Below are positions 25,158-38,707 of a stretch of 64,000 nt of DNA, piece by piece. The notes below the pieces were generated by a model, which did no database searches, had not been told where the DNA came from, and saw only the letters and a list, made by a program, of their open reading frames with translations. The stretch is from Micromonospora sp. M71_S20 (lineage in GTDB: Bacteria; Actinomycetota; Actinomycetes; Mycobacteriales; Micromonosporaceae). Within the stretch, counting starts at the first letter, position 1; each line of letters starts with the position of its first letter. The stretch is taken from NCBI RefSeq assembly GCF_003664255.1, contig NZ_RCCV01000001.1, forward strand, positions 3,472,001 through 3,536,000, written 5' to 3'. Made by a program: the position numbers and the translations under genes.

Positions 25158-27278
25158 TCACAGCTGGGCGCACTGGCTGAACTTCGGACCACTCACGGAG
25201 TTGGCGACCTCCATGTTCGTCGGCGCCGGGGAGTTGCCGGTGCAGGTCAGCGGACCGTTGACGGTGTTGCCGGCCACCAGCGGGGCCACGACCCCGCTGC
25301 CGACCACGCCGACCGGGCCGGTCACCTGGTTGCCGACCAGGACGACCGGGCCCTGGGTGCCGGTGGCGCGCACCGGGCCGTTGACCCTGCTGTCGGTCAG
25401 GACGAACCCGGCGGCGCCGGTGGCGTCGACGGGACCGTTGATCGAGCTGCCGTTGACGATCAGCGCGGCGCCGGGGCGCACCTGGACCGGTCCCCGGACG
25501 GTGGCCCCGTCCAGGCAGGCGACGCCGGAGACGACCAGCGGGCCGTTGCGGGTGCCGGTCAGGGTGGGGGCGACCCGCTCGCCGGCGACCAGGCCCTCGA
25601 CGGCCTGCTCGTCGAGCAGCAGCGGGATCAGGCCCCGCTGCGGCTGGGACAGCGGCACCAGGTAGCTGTCGCCGACCTTGATCACCTTCCAGCCGTGGGC
25701 GGCGAGCCGCTGGGCGACGGTGGTGCGCTGGCCGGTCGGGCCGTCGGTGCGCTCGCCGTGGTACTGCTGCTCGGTCAGCCGGTAGGCGCACGGCGGCTGT
25801 TCGAGGATCCGCTCCGGGGTGGGGGCGTCCGCGGGCGGCGGGGCCTCACCCGGGTGCGGGGCCGGGTACGCCTCGATCTTGCGGGAGCCCCGGAACACGA
25901 TCCGTCCCTCGTTGGCGGACTGCGACGTGATCGCCTCGGCGCGGGCCTTCGTGATGGCCTGGACGCTGGCGCCGTGGTAGCGCAGGAACTCGGTGAACGT
26001 CCACAGCGCGGAGTAGGTCTTGCGCCGGCGGTTGTTGGCGGTGTTGGACTCGTCGGGTCGCGTCGGGCCGCCGGAGCTGCGCAGCTCCAGCAGGGAGTTG
26101 ACCACGTTCTTCAGGCCGAGGGTGTTGCGCAGGATGGTCTCCTCGCTCAGGCCCACGGTGGCTCCGGCGGTGCACCCGTACGGGCAGGCCCACCAGCCGT
26201 CCCGGGCGCCCTGCGAGTACATGTGCCCCTCGATCATCTTCTGTGACTCGTCGAAGATGCCCTGCGCCACGTTCTGGTGCCGCGGCGGCAGCATCGGCAG
26301 GTCACCGGTGTTGGTGTTGCCGTACTCGTGGCCGTCGTAACCGGCGATCGGCCGGTAGTCGCGGACCATCCCGGCCAGCGCGTGGGTCTCCGGCTGGCGG
26401 ATCAGCGAGTGGTCCCGGTTGAGGTCCTGACCGGTGGAGTTGCCCCGGGTGTTGGCCGCCCGGCCGTCGCCGTTGAGCGTCGGGACGATCAGCATGGTGG
26501 TCTTCGACAGCAGGTCGAGGGTCCTGGCGTCCTTGGTGAAGGCGAGCTGCCGGGCCATGATCAGGCAGGCCTCGCGGTCGCCCGGCTCGTTGCCGTGCAC
26601 GTTGCAGTTGACCATCAGCGGGTTGGTCGCGGCCACCGCCTCCGGCGTCGCCGCCGGCCGGGGGTAGCCGATGACCAGCATGTTGATCGGCCGGTTCAGC
26701 ACGGTACGGCCGATCTCGACGACGCGGACCCGGTCGCTGGCCCCGTCGAGCGCGGCGGTGTACGCGTACTCGTTGACGTCGCTGGTGTACTGCGCGCCCA
26801 GCGTCTCCTCCCACTGGGTGCGCAGGTTCTCACCCGGGGTGCCCGGGTCGCCCCAGTGGCCGCGGGTGGTGCCGCTGACCGGCGCCGAGTAGGGCTGGGC
26901 CTCGGTGCCGAACCGGGCCCGCACCCGCCACTGGAAGCCGTTGCCCGGGGCGAAGCCGGCGTCGGCGAAGGTCGGCTCGTCGTTGTTGACCTGCCGGTTC
27001 GGGCGCCACACGCCGGCGATCACCGGAGTGCCGGGCGTGCCGTCCGCGGCGAGCGGGGTCCGCTCGATCTGGTAGTCGGTGGCCCCTTCCACCCGGGTCC
27101 ACGCCAGCGTGGCGTACCCGTCACCCTGCACGACCGTGAGGCCCTGCACCTGGTTCGGCTCCGCCTGCTGCAGGGCCGCGCTCGGCCGCCCCTGCGCCTG
27201 CGCGGGCACCGCCGTCGCCACGAGGGCGGCGGCGACCAGCGCGGAGAACACACCGGCCGTTGTCCGTCTGTATCTCAA
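25158..27278 (-). CDS. Secreted M14 zinc carboxypeptidase with C-terminal beta-repeat domain
   Basis: 706 residues from TTG 27278, preferred because GGAG lies six bases upstream and the product then opens with a clean signal peptide (LRYRRTTAGVFSALVAAALV...PAQA). Residues about 40-130 look like a fibronectin-III domain. The M14 catalytic region follows: NVHGNEPGDREA (about 222-233, Zn ligands H and E), TRGNSTGQDLNRDH, YDGHEYGNT. Residues about 573-706 consist of GPV-centred repeats (INGPVDATG, VNGPVRATG, VTGPVGVVG) that suggest a right-handed beta-helix for wall or polymer binding. It should trim C-terminal residues from peptides outside the cell. Confidence 0.85.
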   Translation of the reverse strand: MRYRRTTAGVFSALVAAALVATAVPAQAQGRPSAALQQAEPNQVQGLTVVQGDGYATLAWTRVEGATDYQIERTPLAADGTPGTPVIAGVWRPNRQVNNDEPTFADAGFAPGNGFQWRVRARFGTEAQPYSAPVSGTTRGHWGDPGTPGENLRTQWEETLGAQYTSDVNEYAYTAALDGASDRVRVVEIGRTVLNRPINMLVIGYPRPAATPEAVAATNPLMVNCNVHGNEPGDREACLIMARQLAFTKDARTLDLLSKTTMLIVPTLNGDGRAANTRGNSTGQDLNRDHSLIRQPETHALAGMVRDYRPIAGYDGHEYGNTNTGDLPMLPPRHQNVAQGIFDESQKMIEGHMYSQGARDGWWACPYGCTAGATVGLSEETILRNTLGLKNVVNSLLELRSSGGPTRPDESNTANNRRRKTYSALWTFTEFLRYHGASVQAITKARAEAITSQSANEGRIVFRGSRKIEAYPAPHPGEAPPPADAPTPERILEQPPCAYRLTEQQYHGERTDGPTGQRTTVAQRLAAHGWKVIKVGDSYLVPLSQPQRGLIPLLLDEQAVEGLVAGERVAPTLTGTRNGPLVVSGVACLDGATVRGPVQVRPGAALIVNGSSINGPVDATGAAGFVLTDSRVNGPVRATGTQGPVVLVGNQVTGPVGVVGSGVVAPLVAGNTVNGPLTCTGNSPAPTNMEVANSVSGPKFSQCAQL

Positions 27279-27441
27279 AGGGATCTCCAAACAGGAGGGA
27301 TGGCTGGGTGCGCCCAGCACACCCGCAGTCGGCCCACCGTAGGCGCACAACCTGCGATTCTTGAGGATCACCTGAGATTTGCGGGCCGGTCACCGGACCT
27401 CGGCCGGCACGCCGGTCGTCCCGGCCGTGCACCGACCGTCG

Positions 27442-28098
27442 TCAGCCCGCGCGCAGCCGGTAGCCGACGCCGCGCACGGTCTCGACCAGGCCGGCGTCGT
27501 CGAGCTTGCCCCGCAGGGCCGCGACGTGGACGTCGAGGTTGTGCCGGGTGCCCCAGGTGGTCTGCCAGACGTCCAGCTGCAACCGGTCCCGGGGCACCAC
27601 CGTGCCGGCCTGCCGGGCCAGCGCCACCAGCAGGTCGAACTCCTTGCGGGCCAGCCCGACCTCCCGCTCGCCCAGCCAGACCTGCCGGGCGTGCACGTCG
27701 ATGCGCAGCCTGCCGACCCGCAGCTCGCTCGTGCTCCGGACGCTGCGGGCGGTACGCCGCATCACCGCCTCGATGCGGGCCTGCAACTCCACCATCGAGA
27801 ACGGCTTGACGACGTAGTCGTCGGCGCCGGCCCGCAGGCCGGCCACCCGGTCGTGCTCCTCGGCGCGGGCGGTGACCGCGATGATGGCGACGTCCTCGTC
27901 GGCCTGCCGCAGCCGCCGGCACACCTCCAGGCCGTCGCCGTCGGGCAGGTTGAGGTCCAGCAGGACCAGGTCGACGGCGCCGGCCCGGACCGCCTCGGCG
28001 GCCGTCAGCGCCGACACCACCTCGTGCCCCCGGCGGCGCAGCGCCTTGCCGAGGGCAGACGCCACGCGTAGGTCGTCTTCGACCAGGAGTACCCGCAC
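27442..28098 (-). CDS. OmpR-family response regulator (orphan)
   Basis: 218 residues from GTG 28098; ATG 28104 two codons upstream is equally usable. Receiver: VLLVEDD, phospho-acceptor in LVLLDLNLPDGDG, VTARAEE and VVKPFS. Winged helix: LGEREVGLARKEFDLLVAL and RDRLQLDVWQTTWGT, ending GVGYRLRAG. No histidine kinase is adjacent on either side, so its partner is elsewhere. It lies upstream of the carboxypeptidase gene on the same strand, 163 bases away, and could regulate it. Confidence 0.9.
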   Translation of the reverse strand: MRVLLVEDDLRVASALGKALRRRGHEVVSALTAAEAVRAGAVDLVLLDLNLPDGDGLEVCRRLRQADEDVAIIAVTARAEEHDRVAGLRAGADDYVVKPFSMVELQARIEAVMRRTARSVRSTSELRVGRLRIDVHARQVWLGEREVGLARKEFDLLVALARQAGTVVPRDRLQLDVWQTTWGTRHNLDVHVAALRGKLDDAGLVETVRGVGYRLRAG

Positions 28099-28403
28099 GC
28101 ACATCCCCCCGGACCTCGTCGCCGCCGGATCATGCGAGTCTTGCCGACGATCATCGACTTGACCAGTGCGGACGCAAGATCGTGACCGCAGCATGATCCG
28201 ATCCGGACCCGACAGCGGGGCCTCGGTGACGGGGGCCGCCGAACCCTCCGGCGGCTACCAGTCGGGGGTGTTCCGGGCATCCACCGATCGGGTGGATTGA
28301 CGGCGGAACGCGCGGGGCAATACCCGCACGCGCGCCACCGGCCCCGCCGTGTGGTGCGCTCATGGTGCGGTGCGCGCTCATGATCTTGCGCATAGGGAGC
28401 GAC
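28099..28403. other. 305-bp divergent intergenic region
   Basis: Separates the orphan regulator (minus) from glgX/treX (plus) and must carry both promoters. No repeat or clear hexamers stand out; short frames here show no domain. Confidence 0.5.
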
Positions 28404-30521
<2,118 letters not shown>

Positions 30522-30522
30522 C

Positions 30523-32837
30523 ATGTCGACCCCTCGACCCGACGCGCCCCGGGTGGGCGCCACCTACCGGGTGCAGGTCCGCCCCGGCTTCGACCTGGAC
30601 GCCACCGCCGAGCTGACCGACTACCTCGCCGGCCTCGGCGTCACCCACCTCTACAGCGCGCCCCTGCTCACCGCCACCCCCGGCTCCGCGCACGGCTACG
30701 ACGTGGTCGACCACCGCGCCGTCAACCCCGAGCTGGGCGGCGAGGCGGCCCGGCAGCGGCTGCTGCGGGCACTGCGCGCGGCCGGCCTCGGCCTGGTCGT
30801 CGACATCGTGCCCAACCACGCCGGCGTGGCCGTGCCCGCCGCGAACCCCGCCTGGTGGGACGTGCTGCGCCGGGGCCGGGACTCGGCGTACGCGGCCTGG
30901 TTCGACGTCGACTGGGACCGGGGGCGGCTGCTGCTGCCGGTGTTGGCCGACTCCCCGGACGCCCTCGACGACCTCAAGCTCGCCGACGGGGAGCTGCGCT
31001 ACCACGAGCACCGCTTCCCGGTCGCCGACGGCACCGGCGACGGCACCCCCCGCGAGGTGCACGACCGGCAGCACTACGAGCTGGTCTCCTGGCGGCGCGG
31101 CGACACCGAACTGACGTACCGCCGGTTCTTCGCCGTCTCCGACCTGGCCGGGCTGCGGGTGGAGGACCCGGAGGTGTTCGCCGCCACCCACGAGCAGGTC
31201 CTGCGGTGGGCGGCGGCCGGCGAGGTCGACGGCATCCGCGTCGACCACCCGGACGGGCTGCGCGACCCCTCGGCCTACCTGGCCCGGCTGCGCGCCGCCG
31301 CCGGTGACGCGTGGCTGGTGGTGGAGAAGATCCTGGAGTACGGCGAGGAGCTGCCGGACTGGCCGGTGGACGGCACCACCGGCTACGACGCCCTCGCCGC
31401 CGTCTGCGGGCTCTTCGTCGACCCCGACGCGGAGGGTGACTTCACCGCCCTGGACACCCACCTCGTCGGCCGGCGCACCTCCTGGCAGGACCTCACCCAC
31501 GACACCAAGCTCGCCGCGGCCACCCGGCTGCTTTCGGCCGAGCTGACCCGCCTCGCCGCGCTCGCCCCCGACGTCGACCCCGACGCCGCCCGCGCGGGAC
31601 TGGCCGAGCTGGCCGCCGCGTTCCCGGTTTACCGGGGCTACCCGCCGCACGGCGCCCGGCACTTGGCCACCGCCCGCGCCGAGGCCGGCCGCCGCCGCCC
31701 CGACCTGACCGCCGTGCTGGACGCGCTCACCCGCCGGCTGCGCGACCCCGACGACGAGCTGGCGAAGCGCTTCCCGCAGCTCACCGGCGCGGTCATGGCC
31801 AAGGGCGTGGAGGACACCGCCTTCTACCGGTGGAGCCGCTTCGTCGCGCTCAACGAGGTCGGCGGCAGCCCCGCGCACTTCGGCGTGCCGCCGGCCGAGT
31901 TCCACCGCTTCGCCGCCGCCCGGCAGGTGCGCTGGCCGGCGAGCATGACCACGCTCTCCACCCACGACACCAAGCGCTCCGAGGACGTGCGGGCCCGCCT
32001 CGCGGTGCTCAGCGAGCTGCCGGGGCGCTGGGCCGACCTCGTCGGCGCGTGGACGGCCCGCGCGCCGCTGCCCGACCCGGCCTTCGCGCACCTGCTGTGG
32101 CAGACCGCCGTGGGCGCCTGGCCGATCGAACGGGAGCGGCTGCACGCGTACGTGGAGAAGGCCGCCCGCGAGGCGTCGGCCGCCACGAGCTGGGCCGACC
32201 CTGACCCGGTCTTCGAGCGGGCCATGCACGACGTGGTCGACGCGATGTACGACGACCCGCAGCTGCACGCCGAGCTGACCGCCTTCGCCGACGAGATCGC
32301 CCCCGCCGGCTGGTCCAACTCGCTGGGGCAGAAGCTGGTGCAGCTCGCCATGCCCGGGGTGCCCGACACCTACCAGGGCACCGAGCTGTGGGACAACTCG
32401 CTGGTGGACCCCGACAACCGTCGCCCGGTCGACTTCGCCGTACGCCGGCAGCTGCTGGCCCGCCTCGACGCCGGACCGCCCCCACCGGTGGACGCGGACG
32501 GCGCGGCGAAGCTGCTGGTGGTGTCGCGGACCCTGCGGCTGCGCCGCGACCGCCCGGAGCTGTTCGGCGGCTACCGGCCGGTGCCCGCCCACGGGCGCGC
32601 CGGCCGGCATGCGCTCGCCTTCGACCGGGGCGGCGCCGTCGCGGTCGCCACCCGGCTGCCGCTCGGCCTGGCGCGCGCCGGTGGCTGGGGCGACACCACC
32701 CTGTCACTCCCCGTTCACGAGCTGACCGACGTGTTCACGGGCCGGGCCTACAGTGGCGGACAGACCCCGCTGGCCGACCTGCTGGCCACCTACCCCGTCG
32801 CGCTGCTGGCTCCCACCAACGAGTCCGTGGAGGCTTC

Positions 32838-32841
<4 letters not shown>
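30523..32841 (+). CDS. treY: Maltooligosyl trehalose synthase
   Basis: 772 residues. Converts the reducing-end maltose unit of maltodextrins into trehalose (alpha-1,1 linkage). Family landmarks: TYRVQVRPGFDLDATAELT at the N-terminus, LVVDIVPNHAGVA, VDGIRVDHPDGLRDP (nucleophile Asp), LVVEKILEYGEELP (Glu), GVEDTAFYRWSRFVALNEVG and MTTLSTHDTKRSEDVRARL. Its TGA overlaps the ATG of treZ, so the three genes are a translationally coupled operon for making trehalose from glycogen. Confidence 0.95.
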
Positions 32842-34572
<1,731 letters not shown>

Positions 34573-34592
34573 GGGGCGCTCGGCGTCGCTTC

Positions 34593-34625
34593 GCCGCCGG
34601 CAGTGGCGTCGCGGCTGCCGGCGGC
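34593..34625. terminator. Candidate terminator after treZ
   Basis: Arms 34593-34603 and 34615-34625 (gccgccggcag/ctgccggcggc) pair perfectly with an 11-base loop, 20 bases after the treZ stop and 27 before the converging hydrolase stop. Confidence 0.5.
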
Positions 34626-34652
34626 GGTCAGGCCCGTCCCCGCTGGCGGTGG

Positions 34653-35528
34653 TCAGCCGGCGGCCAGCACCTCGCGCAGCTTGGCCGCGAACTCGGCGGG
34701 CTTGCCCGCGTAGCCGAACTCGCCGCCGAGGAAGCCGCCGTGGTGGCTCGGGAACACCACGGCCTCCTGCCCGAGCAGCGCCGCGGTGGCGACGGCCGTA
34801 CGGGCCGTGTACGTCCCCGCCGTCTCCTCGCCGACCGCAATCACGATCCGGGTCGGCGCCGCCGTGAGCGCCGCCGCGTCGGGCCGGTAGTCGATGACCG
34901 CCTCGGAGGCCTTCGACAGCAGCGGGTCGTCGCGGGAGCCGTCGTCCTCGGTCGGCAGGCCGAACGCCGCCGGGTCGGGCGTGGGCTGGGCGAAGTAGGC
35001 GTCGGTGTACTCGCCCTGCCAGGACGTCATCGCGATGAACGCGGCCATGCCCGCGCCCTGGCCCTTCGCCTGGTAAGCCTCGTGGACGGCGGCCTGCGCG
35101 CGCTCGGCCGCCGCCGCGTCGGGAAGCACGGAGTTGATCGGCGGCTCGTGCGCCACCAGCGTGGCGACGTCGCCGGGGTGGGACGCGACCAGCTCCAGCG
35201 CGGTCACCGCCCCGCCGCTGCTGGCGAACACGTCGACCGGAGCCGCGCCGAGCGCCTCGATCAGCAGGTGCAGGTCGGCCGCCTGCTGCTGCGGCGTGTG
35301 GTCCGTCCGCCCGTCGGTGCGTAGGCTGCGGCCCAGGCCGCGCGGGTCGTAGGTCACGACCGTCCGGTCGGTGAAGTGGGGGGCGAGCGCGTTGAAGCCC
35401 TCCGCCGTCATCGGTTGGCCGATCATGAGCAGGGTGCGGTGCCCGCCGGAGGCCGACAGCGGACTGCACACGTCATAGACCAGGTCGACGCCGGGCGCGG
35501 CGAGGGTGTGGGTCTCCATCGTCGTCAT
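34653..35528 (-). CDS. Alpha/beta hydrolase
   Basis: 291 residues from ATG 35528 (ATG 35519 also possible). Core alpha/beta hydrolase fold: LLMIGQPMTAEGF, VVTYDPRGLGRS, nucleophile elbow VDVFASSGGAVTAL with the serine, and the C-terminal VVFPSHHGGFLGGEFG carrying the histidine. A cap region lies between about 150 and 215. The ASSGGA elbow and HHGGF end are common in actinobacterial hydrolases of unknown substrate. Divergent from the YciI-like gene. Confidence 0.85.
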   Translation of the reverse strand: MTTMETHTLAAPGVDLVYDVCSPLSASGGHRTLLMIGQPMTAEGFNALAPHFTDRTVVTYDPRGLGRSLRTDGRTDHTPQQQAADLHLLIEALGAAPVDVFASSGGAVTALELVASHPGDVATLVAHEPPINSVLPDAAAAERAQAAVHEAYQAKGQGAGMAAFIAMTSWQGEYTDAYFAQPTPDPAAFGLPTEDDGSRDDPLLSKASEAVIDYRPDAAALTAAPTRIVIAVGEETAGTYTARTAVATAALLGQEAVVFPSHHGGFLGGEFGYAGKPAEFAAKLREVLAAG

Positions 35529-35629
35529 GCCGGCGAGCGTACGACCGAGGGGTGACAGAACGGGCGCCACGCGCCGTGGAGCGGCACCCACTCGCCCCGG
35601 CCGCCCGTGCCGGCGTCAGGATCTGCGGC

Positions 35630-36184
35630 ATGGAGTTCTTCTGCTACCACCGCGACCGGCGCGACTCGCTGGGACTTCGCACCGAGCTGCGCGAGGAGCA
35701 CTGGTCCTACATGGACCGGTATGCAGCCCGGATGATCGCCCGTGGGCCAACCTTCGCCCCCGACGGGAGGACCCCCACGGGCAGCGTGCACATCGTCGAC
35801 CTGCCAAATTCCGCCGCCGCCCGCGCGTTCGCCTTCGACGAGCCCAACTACCAGGCCGGCGCGTACCGGGACGTGCTGCTGCGCCGGTGGCACAACACGC
35901 TGGGACGCACCATGTGGGACTGGCCCGGCGGCCGTAGCGGCGGCGACCGCTACCTGGTGCTCGGACTCGGCGCGGGGCAGGCGGCCGACCTGGACGTGAG
36001 CGCGGACCGGGACGAGTTGATCGCGTACGGGCCGCTGCTGTCCGACGACGGCGCAAACTGGCTGGGCACGGCGGCGCTGGTCCGAGCGGAGGACCCGGAC
36101 GAGGCGCGTGCCCTGCTCACCCCGGACCGGTACGCCGAGATCGAGGTCCACGGTTGGGCGTTCGGCGGACGACCGCCGTCATAA
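35630..36184 (+). CDS. YciI-like (YCII domain) protein
   Basis: 184 residues from ATG 35630. The first ~95 residues have the YCII ferredoxin-like pattern: FFCYHRDRRDSLGLRTELRE, EEHWSYMDRYAARMIARGP, HIVDLPNSAAARAFAFDEPN and AYRDVLLRRW. The conserved His (H23-equivalent, in EEHW) and Asp (DEPN) of the family are both present. The second half (GDRYLVLGLGAGQ, EDPDEARALLTPDRYAEIEV) looks like a degenerate second copy. YciI relatives are small dehydrochlorinase-like or sensor proteins; function unknown. Confidence 0.7.
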   Translation: MEFFCYHRDRRDSLGLRTELREEHWSYMDRYAARMIARGPTFAPDGRTPTGSVHIVDLPNSAAARAFAFDEPNYQAGAYRDVLLRRWHNTLGRTMWDWPGGRSGGDRYLVLGLGAGQAADLDVSADRDELIAYGPLLSDDGANWLGTAALVRAEDPDEARALLTPDRYAEIEVHGWAFGGRPPS

Positions 36185-36246
36185 CCCATAGATGTCGGTT
36201 CTGACCAGCCGCCTACACAGAAAAGCGGTCACTGATAGCCGACGTA

Positions 36247-36264
36247 GAGGACCAACTGGTCCTC
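36247..36264. terminator. Short inverted repeat between convergent genes
   Basis: GAGGACCA-AC-TGGTCCTC, eight perfect pairs around two bases, in the 230-bp gap between the YciI-like stop (36184) and the NUDIX stop (36415). Could be a weak terminator or an operator-like palindrome. Confidence 0.35.
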
Positions 36265-36414
36265 GCTGGGCTTGGCCCCCCACTTAGATGAAACCAGGAT
36301 CGAGAAGAGTGGGAGGTCTGCGCCGCTCCTTGGAAAGACCCATTTCCTGTGCCAGGTCCTCCGGTGACTGCCCCGCCATTGGCGGCCACGGTGATGTGCC
36401 ACCAACATCCAGCA

Positions 36415-36924
36415 TCACGGCGAGGTAGTGACGCCGCTGGCGAGGTATACCGGGGTTTGCCGGGCCCGGGCTTGTATCGCCGCGTTGGCTCGGGGCGCGA
36501 CGTTGACTGGCAGTCGCTGCTCGGCCTCCTGAGGCGAGAAGAAGGCGACATCCTCCAGCTCCTGTCCAGGCAGGTCAATACTGTCGAGGCCGACGAGTGT
36601 CCCGCAGTCGAAGGTGAAGTGGATCAGGGCGCGTGGCCGCGGGCCCGCAGGAGGCGCCCAGTCCACAACGAGGAGATCGCCTACAGCCACGGCCAGACCC
36701 AGCTCTTCGCGGAGCTCGCGAGTGCAGGCGTGATGCGGATACTCGTCCTCTTCCACGTACCCGCCGGGGAAAGCCCAGTGGTCGCGGTACGTGGGCTTGA
36801 CGAGCAGAAGGTTCTTGCCCGCAGGGTCCGTGATAAGTGCTCCTGCGGCTGCGTGGAAGGTGGGCAGGTTGGCATACCAGGTGGCGGGGTCCGTCCAGGT
36901 CACCTCTGTGACGCTAGCCCTCAT
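36415..36924 (-). CDS. NUDIX hydrolase
   Basis: 169 residues from ATG 36924. The Nudix box is complete: GGYVEEDEYPHHACTRELRE continuing into EELGL, with the metal-binding glutamates in place. It begins in AAGALITDPAGKNLLLVKPTYRDHWAFPGG. Such proteins hydrolyse nucleoside-diphosphate-linked compounds; substrate unknown. It starts 19 bases after the stop of the upstream HTH/TPR-like regulator on the same strand, a pairing I associate with Streptomyces-type actinomycetes. GC is visibly lower than the flanks, suggesting acquisition. Confidence 0.88.
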   Translation of the reverse strand: MRASVTEVTWTDPATWYANLPTFHAAAGALITDPAGKNLLLVKPTYRDHWAFPGGYVEEDEYPHHACTRELREELGLAVAVGDLLVVDWAPPAGPRPRALIHFTFDCGTLVGLDSIDLPGQELEDVAFFSPQEAEQRLPVNVAPRANAAIQARARQTPVYLASGVTTSP

Positions 36925-36943
36925 ATCCCGGTGTTGTCTCGCG

Positions 36944-38302
36944 TCAGTTGTGCCCTGCAAGGGCTGGGAGATGCACAAGCAATTCGTTGACCTCAGGCAT
37001 TGCTCGATAAGGGCTCAGCGTGGCGGTGAGTTCGCGGATGCGATGCGTCACGCGAGCGGAGCGGACGGCCGGCACGTGCGCCGCCAGTTTTCGTCCCCAC
37101 TCGCAGGCGGCTTCGACGTCCCCGGAACGGGCGTGGATCGTTGCAACGAGCGCCGTATGTAGAGCGCACGTTCGGGCGTTTCGATTGGCCAGATCGACCG
37201 CGCCGGGCGCATGTCGCAGGGCCTGCCGGTGCAGGTGCAGGTCGCTCAGGGACTTCAGTGCAGTGCCGGAAAAGTGGGCCGCGCTGAAGTATGCGGCCCA
37301 GCGTGGGCTGCTGCCCGCGTCCGTCCGGTCCAGGGCACGTTCCGCCTTGGCGAGTGCGTTTTGACAGGCACGTCGTTCGCCCGATCGGCCGTATGCGCTT
37401 GCGGCGGTCGTGTACAGCCGGGCGCGCACTGCGGCGGGCGCACGGCCTGCTCCGTCGATAGCTGCCTCGGCGAGCCGAGCAGCGTCCTGGGCATGCCCGA
37501 GGTAGACGGCCTGCGTGGCGAGGTTGGCCAGCAGATGGGCGCCGTAAAGGCGGTCGTTGGCAGCCTTGGCTAGCCGTAAGGCGACGGTCAGAAGATGTTG
37601 AGCGACGCCGTGTTCGCCTGCGTCGTAGGACATGAAGGCGAGCTGCCCGGAGAGCGTTGCGACTGCTCGCATGAGATCGCGCCCGATGGCATCCGTGTAG
37701 GTACCGCCCAGCATGGGCGAGACCTGGCGTACAAGGAAGTCGGTCATGAGCGTCCGCGTGCGCGGCGAACCACCTCCATGACGTCGGTCGAGGTCGGTGA
37801 AATGGTCGGCGAGTGCGTACAGGGAGTCGATGTCAGCAGTGGTGACGGGCTGCCGGCCGCTGTGCGTGACCGTCCCATCCGGGAGGTCGTACCGCCAGGC
37901 GAGCGCAGCATGTAGGGCGACGTCGTTCTGGAACGTCCCGCCGGACTGCGGACCGAGTTGCTTGGCGAGCATCGCCCAGAGTTGCTCGGCGACCTTGATC
38001 CCGTGGCTCACGGACAGGGGATAGGCGATATTGGGGACGAGCGGAGCGGCGGCGAATCCCAGCTCCGCGACGGTGACGGGACGGCCGAGCTTTCGCACGA
38101 AGACGTCCGCCATCGTGACTTGGACGTGCTCGGCCGGGCGACGTCCTCGGAGCCACCAGTACACGCTGGCCGCGTCGTAGCGCCACGTGCCGTGGACGCG
38201 ACCCGCGTAGTTGAGCTGACGCGCGAAGGCGGCGTGGGCGTTGCCGTAGCCGGCGGCGCGAAGAAGAGCCTCGAACGCCGTATTCGTGACCGGCCGCGCC
38301 AT
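36944..38302 (-). CDS. Helix-turn-helix regulator with TPR-like C-terminal region
   Basis: 452 residues. Residues about 1-70 form a DNA-binding region (NTAFEALLRAAGYGNAHAAFAR, YDAASVYWWLRGRRP). From about 150 onward, helical pairs resemble tetratricopeptide repeats (LSGQLAFMSYDAGEHGVAQHLLTVALRLA, LYGAHLLANLATQAVYLGHAQDAARLAEAAID, ACQNALAKAERALD). This layout is that of large actinobacterial sporulation or metabolism-linked regulators whose partners are often small proteins; the ligand is not known. Co-oriented with, and 19 bases before, the NUDIX gene. Lower GC than neighbours. Confidence 0.8.
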   Translation of the reverse strand: MARPVTNTAFEALLRAAGYGNAHAAFARQLNYAGRVHGTWRYDAASVYWWLRGRRPAEHVQVTMADVFVRKLGRPVTVAELGFAAAPLVPNIAYPLSVSHGIKVAEQLWAMLAKQLGPQSGGTFQNDVALHAALAWRYDLPDGTVTHSGRQPVTTADIDSLYALADHFTDLDRRHGGGSPRTRTLMTDFLVRQVSPMLGGTYTDAIGRDLMRAVATLSGQLAFMSYDAGEHGVAQHLLTVALRLAKAANDRLYGAHLLANLATQAVYLGHAQDAARLAEAAIDGAGRAPAAVRARLYTTAASAYGRSGERRACQNALAKAERALDRTDAGSSPRWAAYFSAAHFSGTALKSLSDLHLHRQALRHAPGAVDLANRNARTCALHTALVATIHARSGDVEAACEWGRKLAAHVPAVRSARVTHRIRELTATLSPYRAMPEVNELLVHLPALAGHN

Positions 38303-38542
38303 GGATGAGCCTCCAGGTATCGAGCGACTACCAGCAGTGACGAGCCTATGCGGCTACTGCGGCACCATGGGGCCCCACGCAACCCGACGCAACACGGCAC
38401 GAGGGCGACGCAACCGCGCGCATCGCTTGCCATCTGGTCCGCCGCTCACCAGTCGACTTCGCTGGTCTCAGGAGCCGGTGGGCGCGGCGACAGGGGGTGC
38501 TTCCAGGCCCTACCGCCGCGCCCCTCGATCGAGGGAGATCGC

Positions 38543-38707
38543 ATGCAGGGCAACGAGTCGGCACAGAGTCGAAGTGAGCAGGTCGAGGCGGCGGAGCGGG
38601 AGGCTGCCAAGCAACGCCTCCTGGAACAGGCCGAGGCGGAGCGCGTACCGGTGGAGGAGACCACCCGGGCGGTGCCGGACCGACGGTGGCGGCGTGACCA
38701 GCGCTGA
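38543..38707 (+). CDS. Small charged hypothetical protein
   Basis: 54 residues from ATG 38543, with GAGGGAG as ribosome-binding site. Almost entirely Glu/Arg/Ala/Gln (EQVEAAEREAAKQRLLEQAE), predicted to be one long helix. Its 3' end overlaps the start of the XRE gene by 14 bases, so the two are coupled. No family recognised. Confidence 0.55.
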   Translation: MQGNESAQSRSEQVEAAEREAAKQRLLEQAEAERVPVEETTRAVPDRRWRRDQR

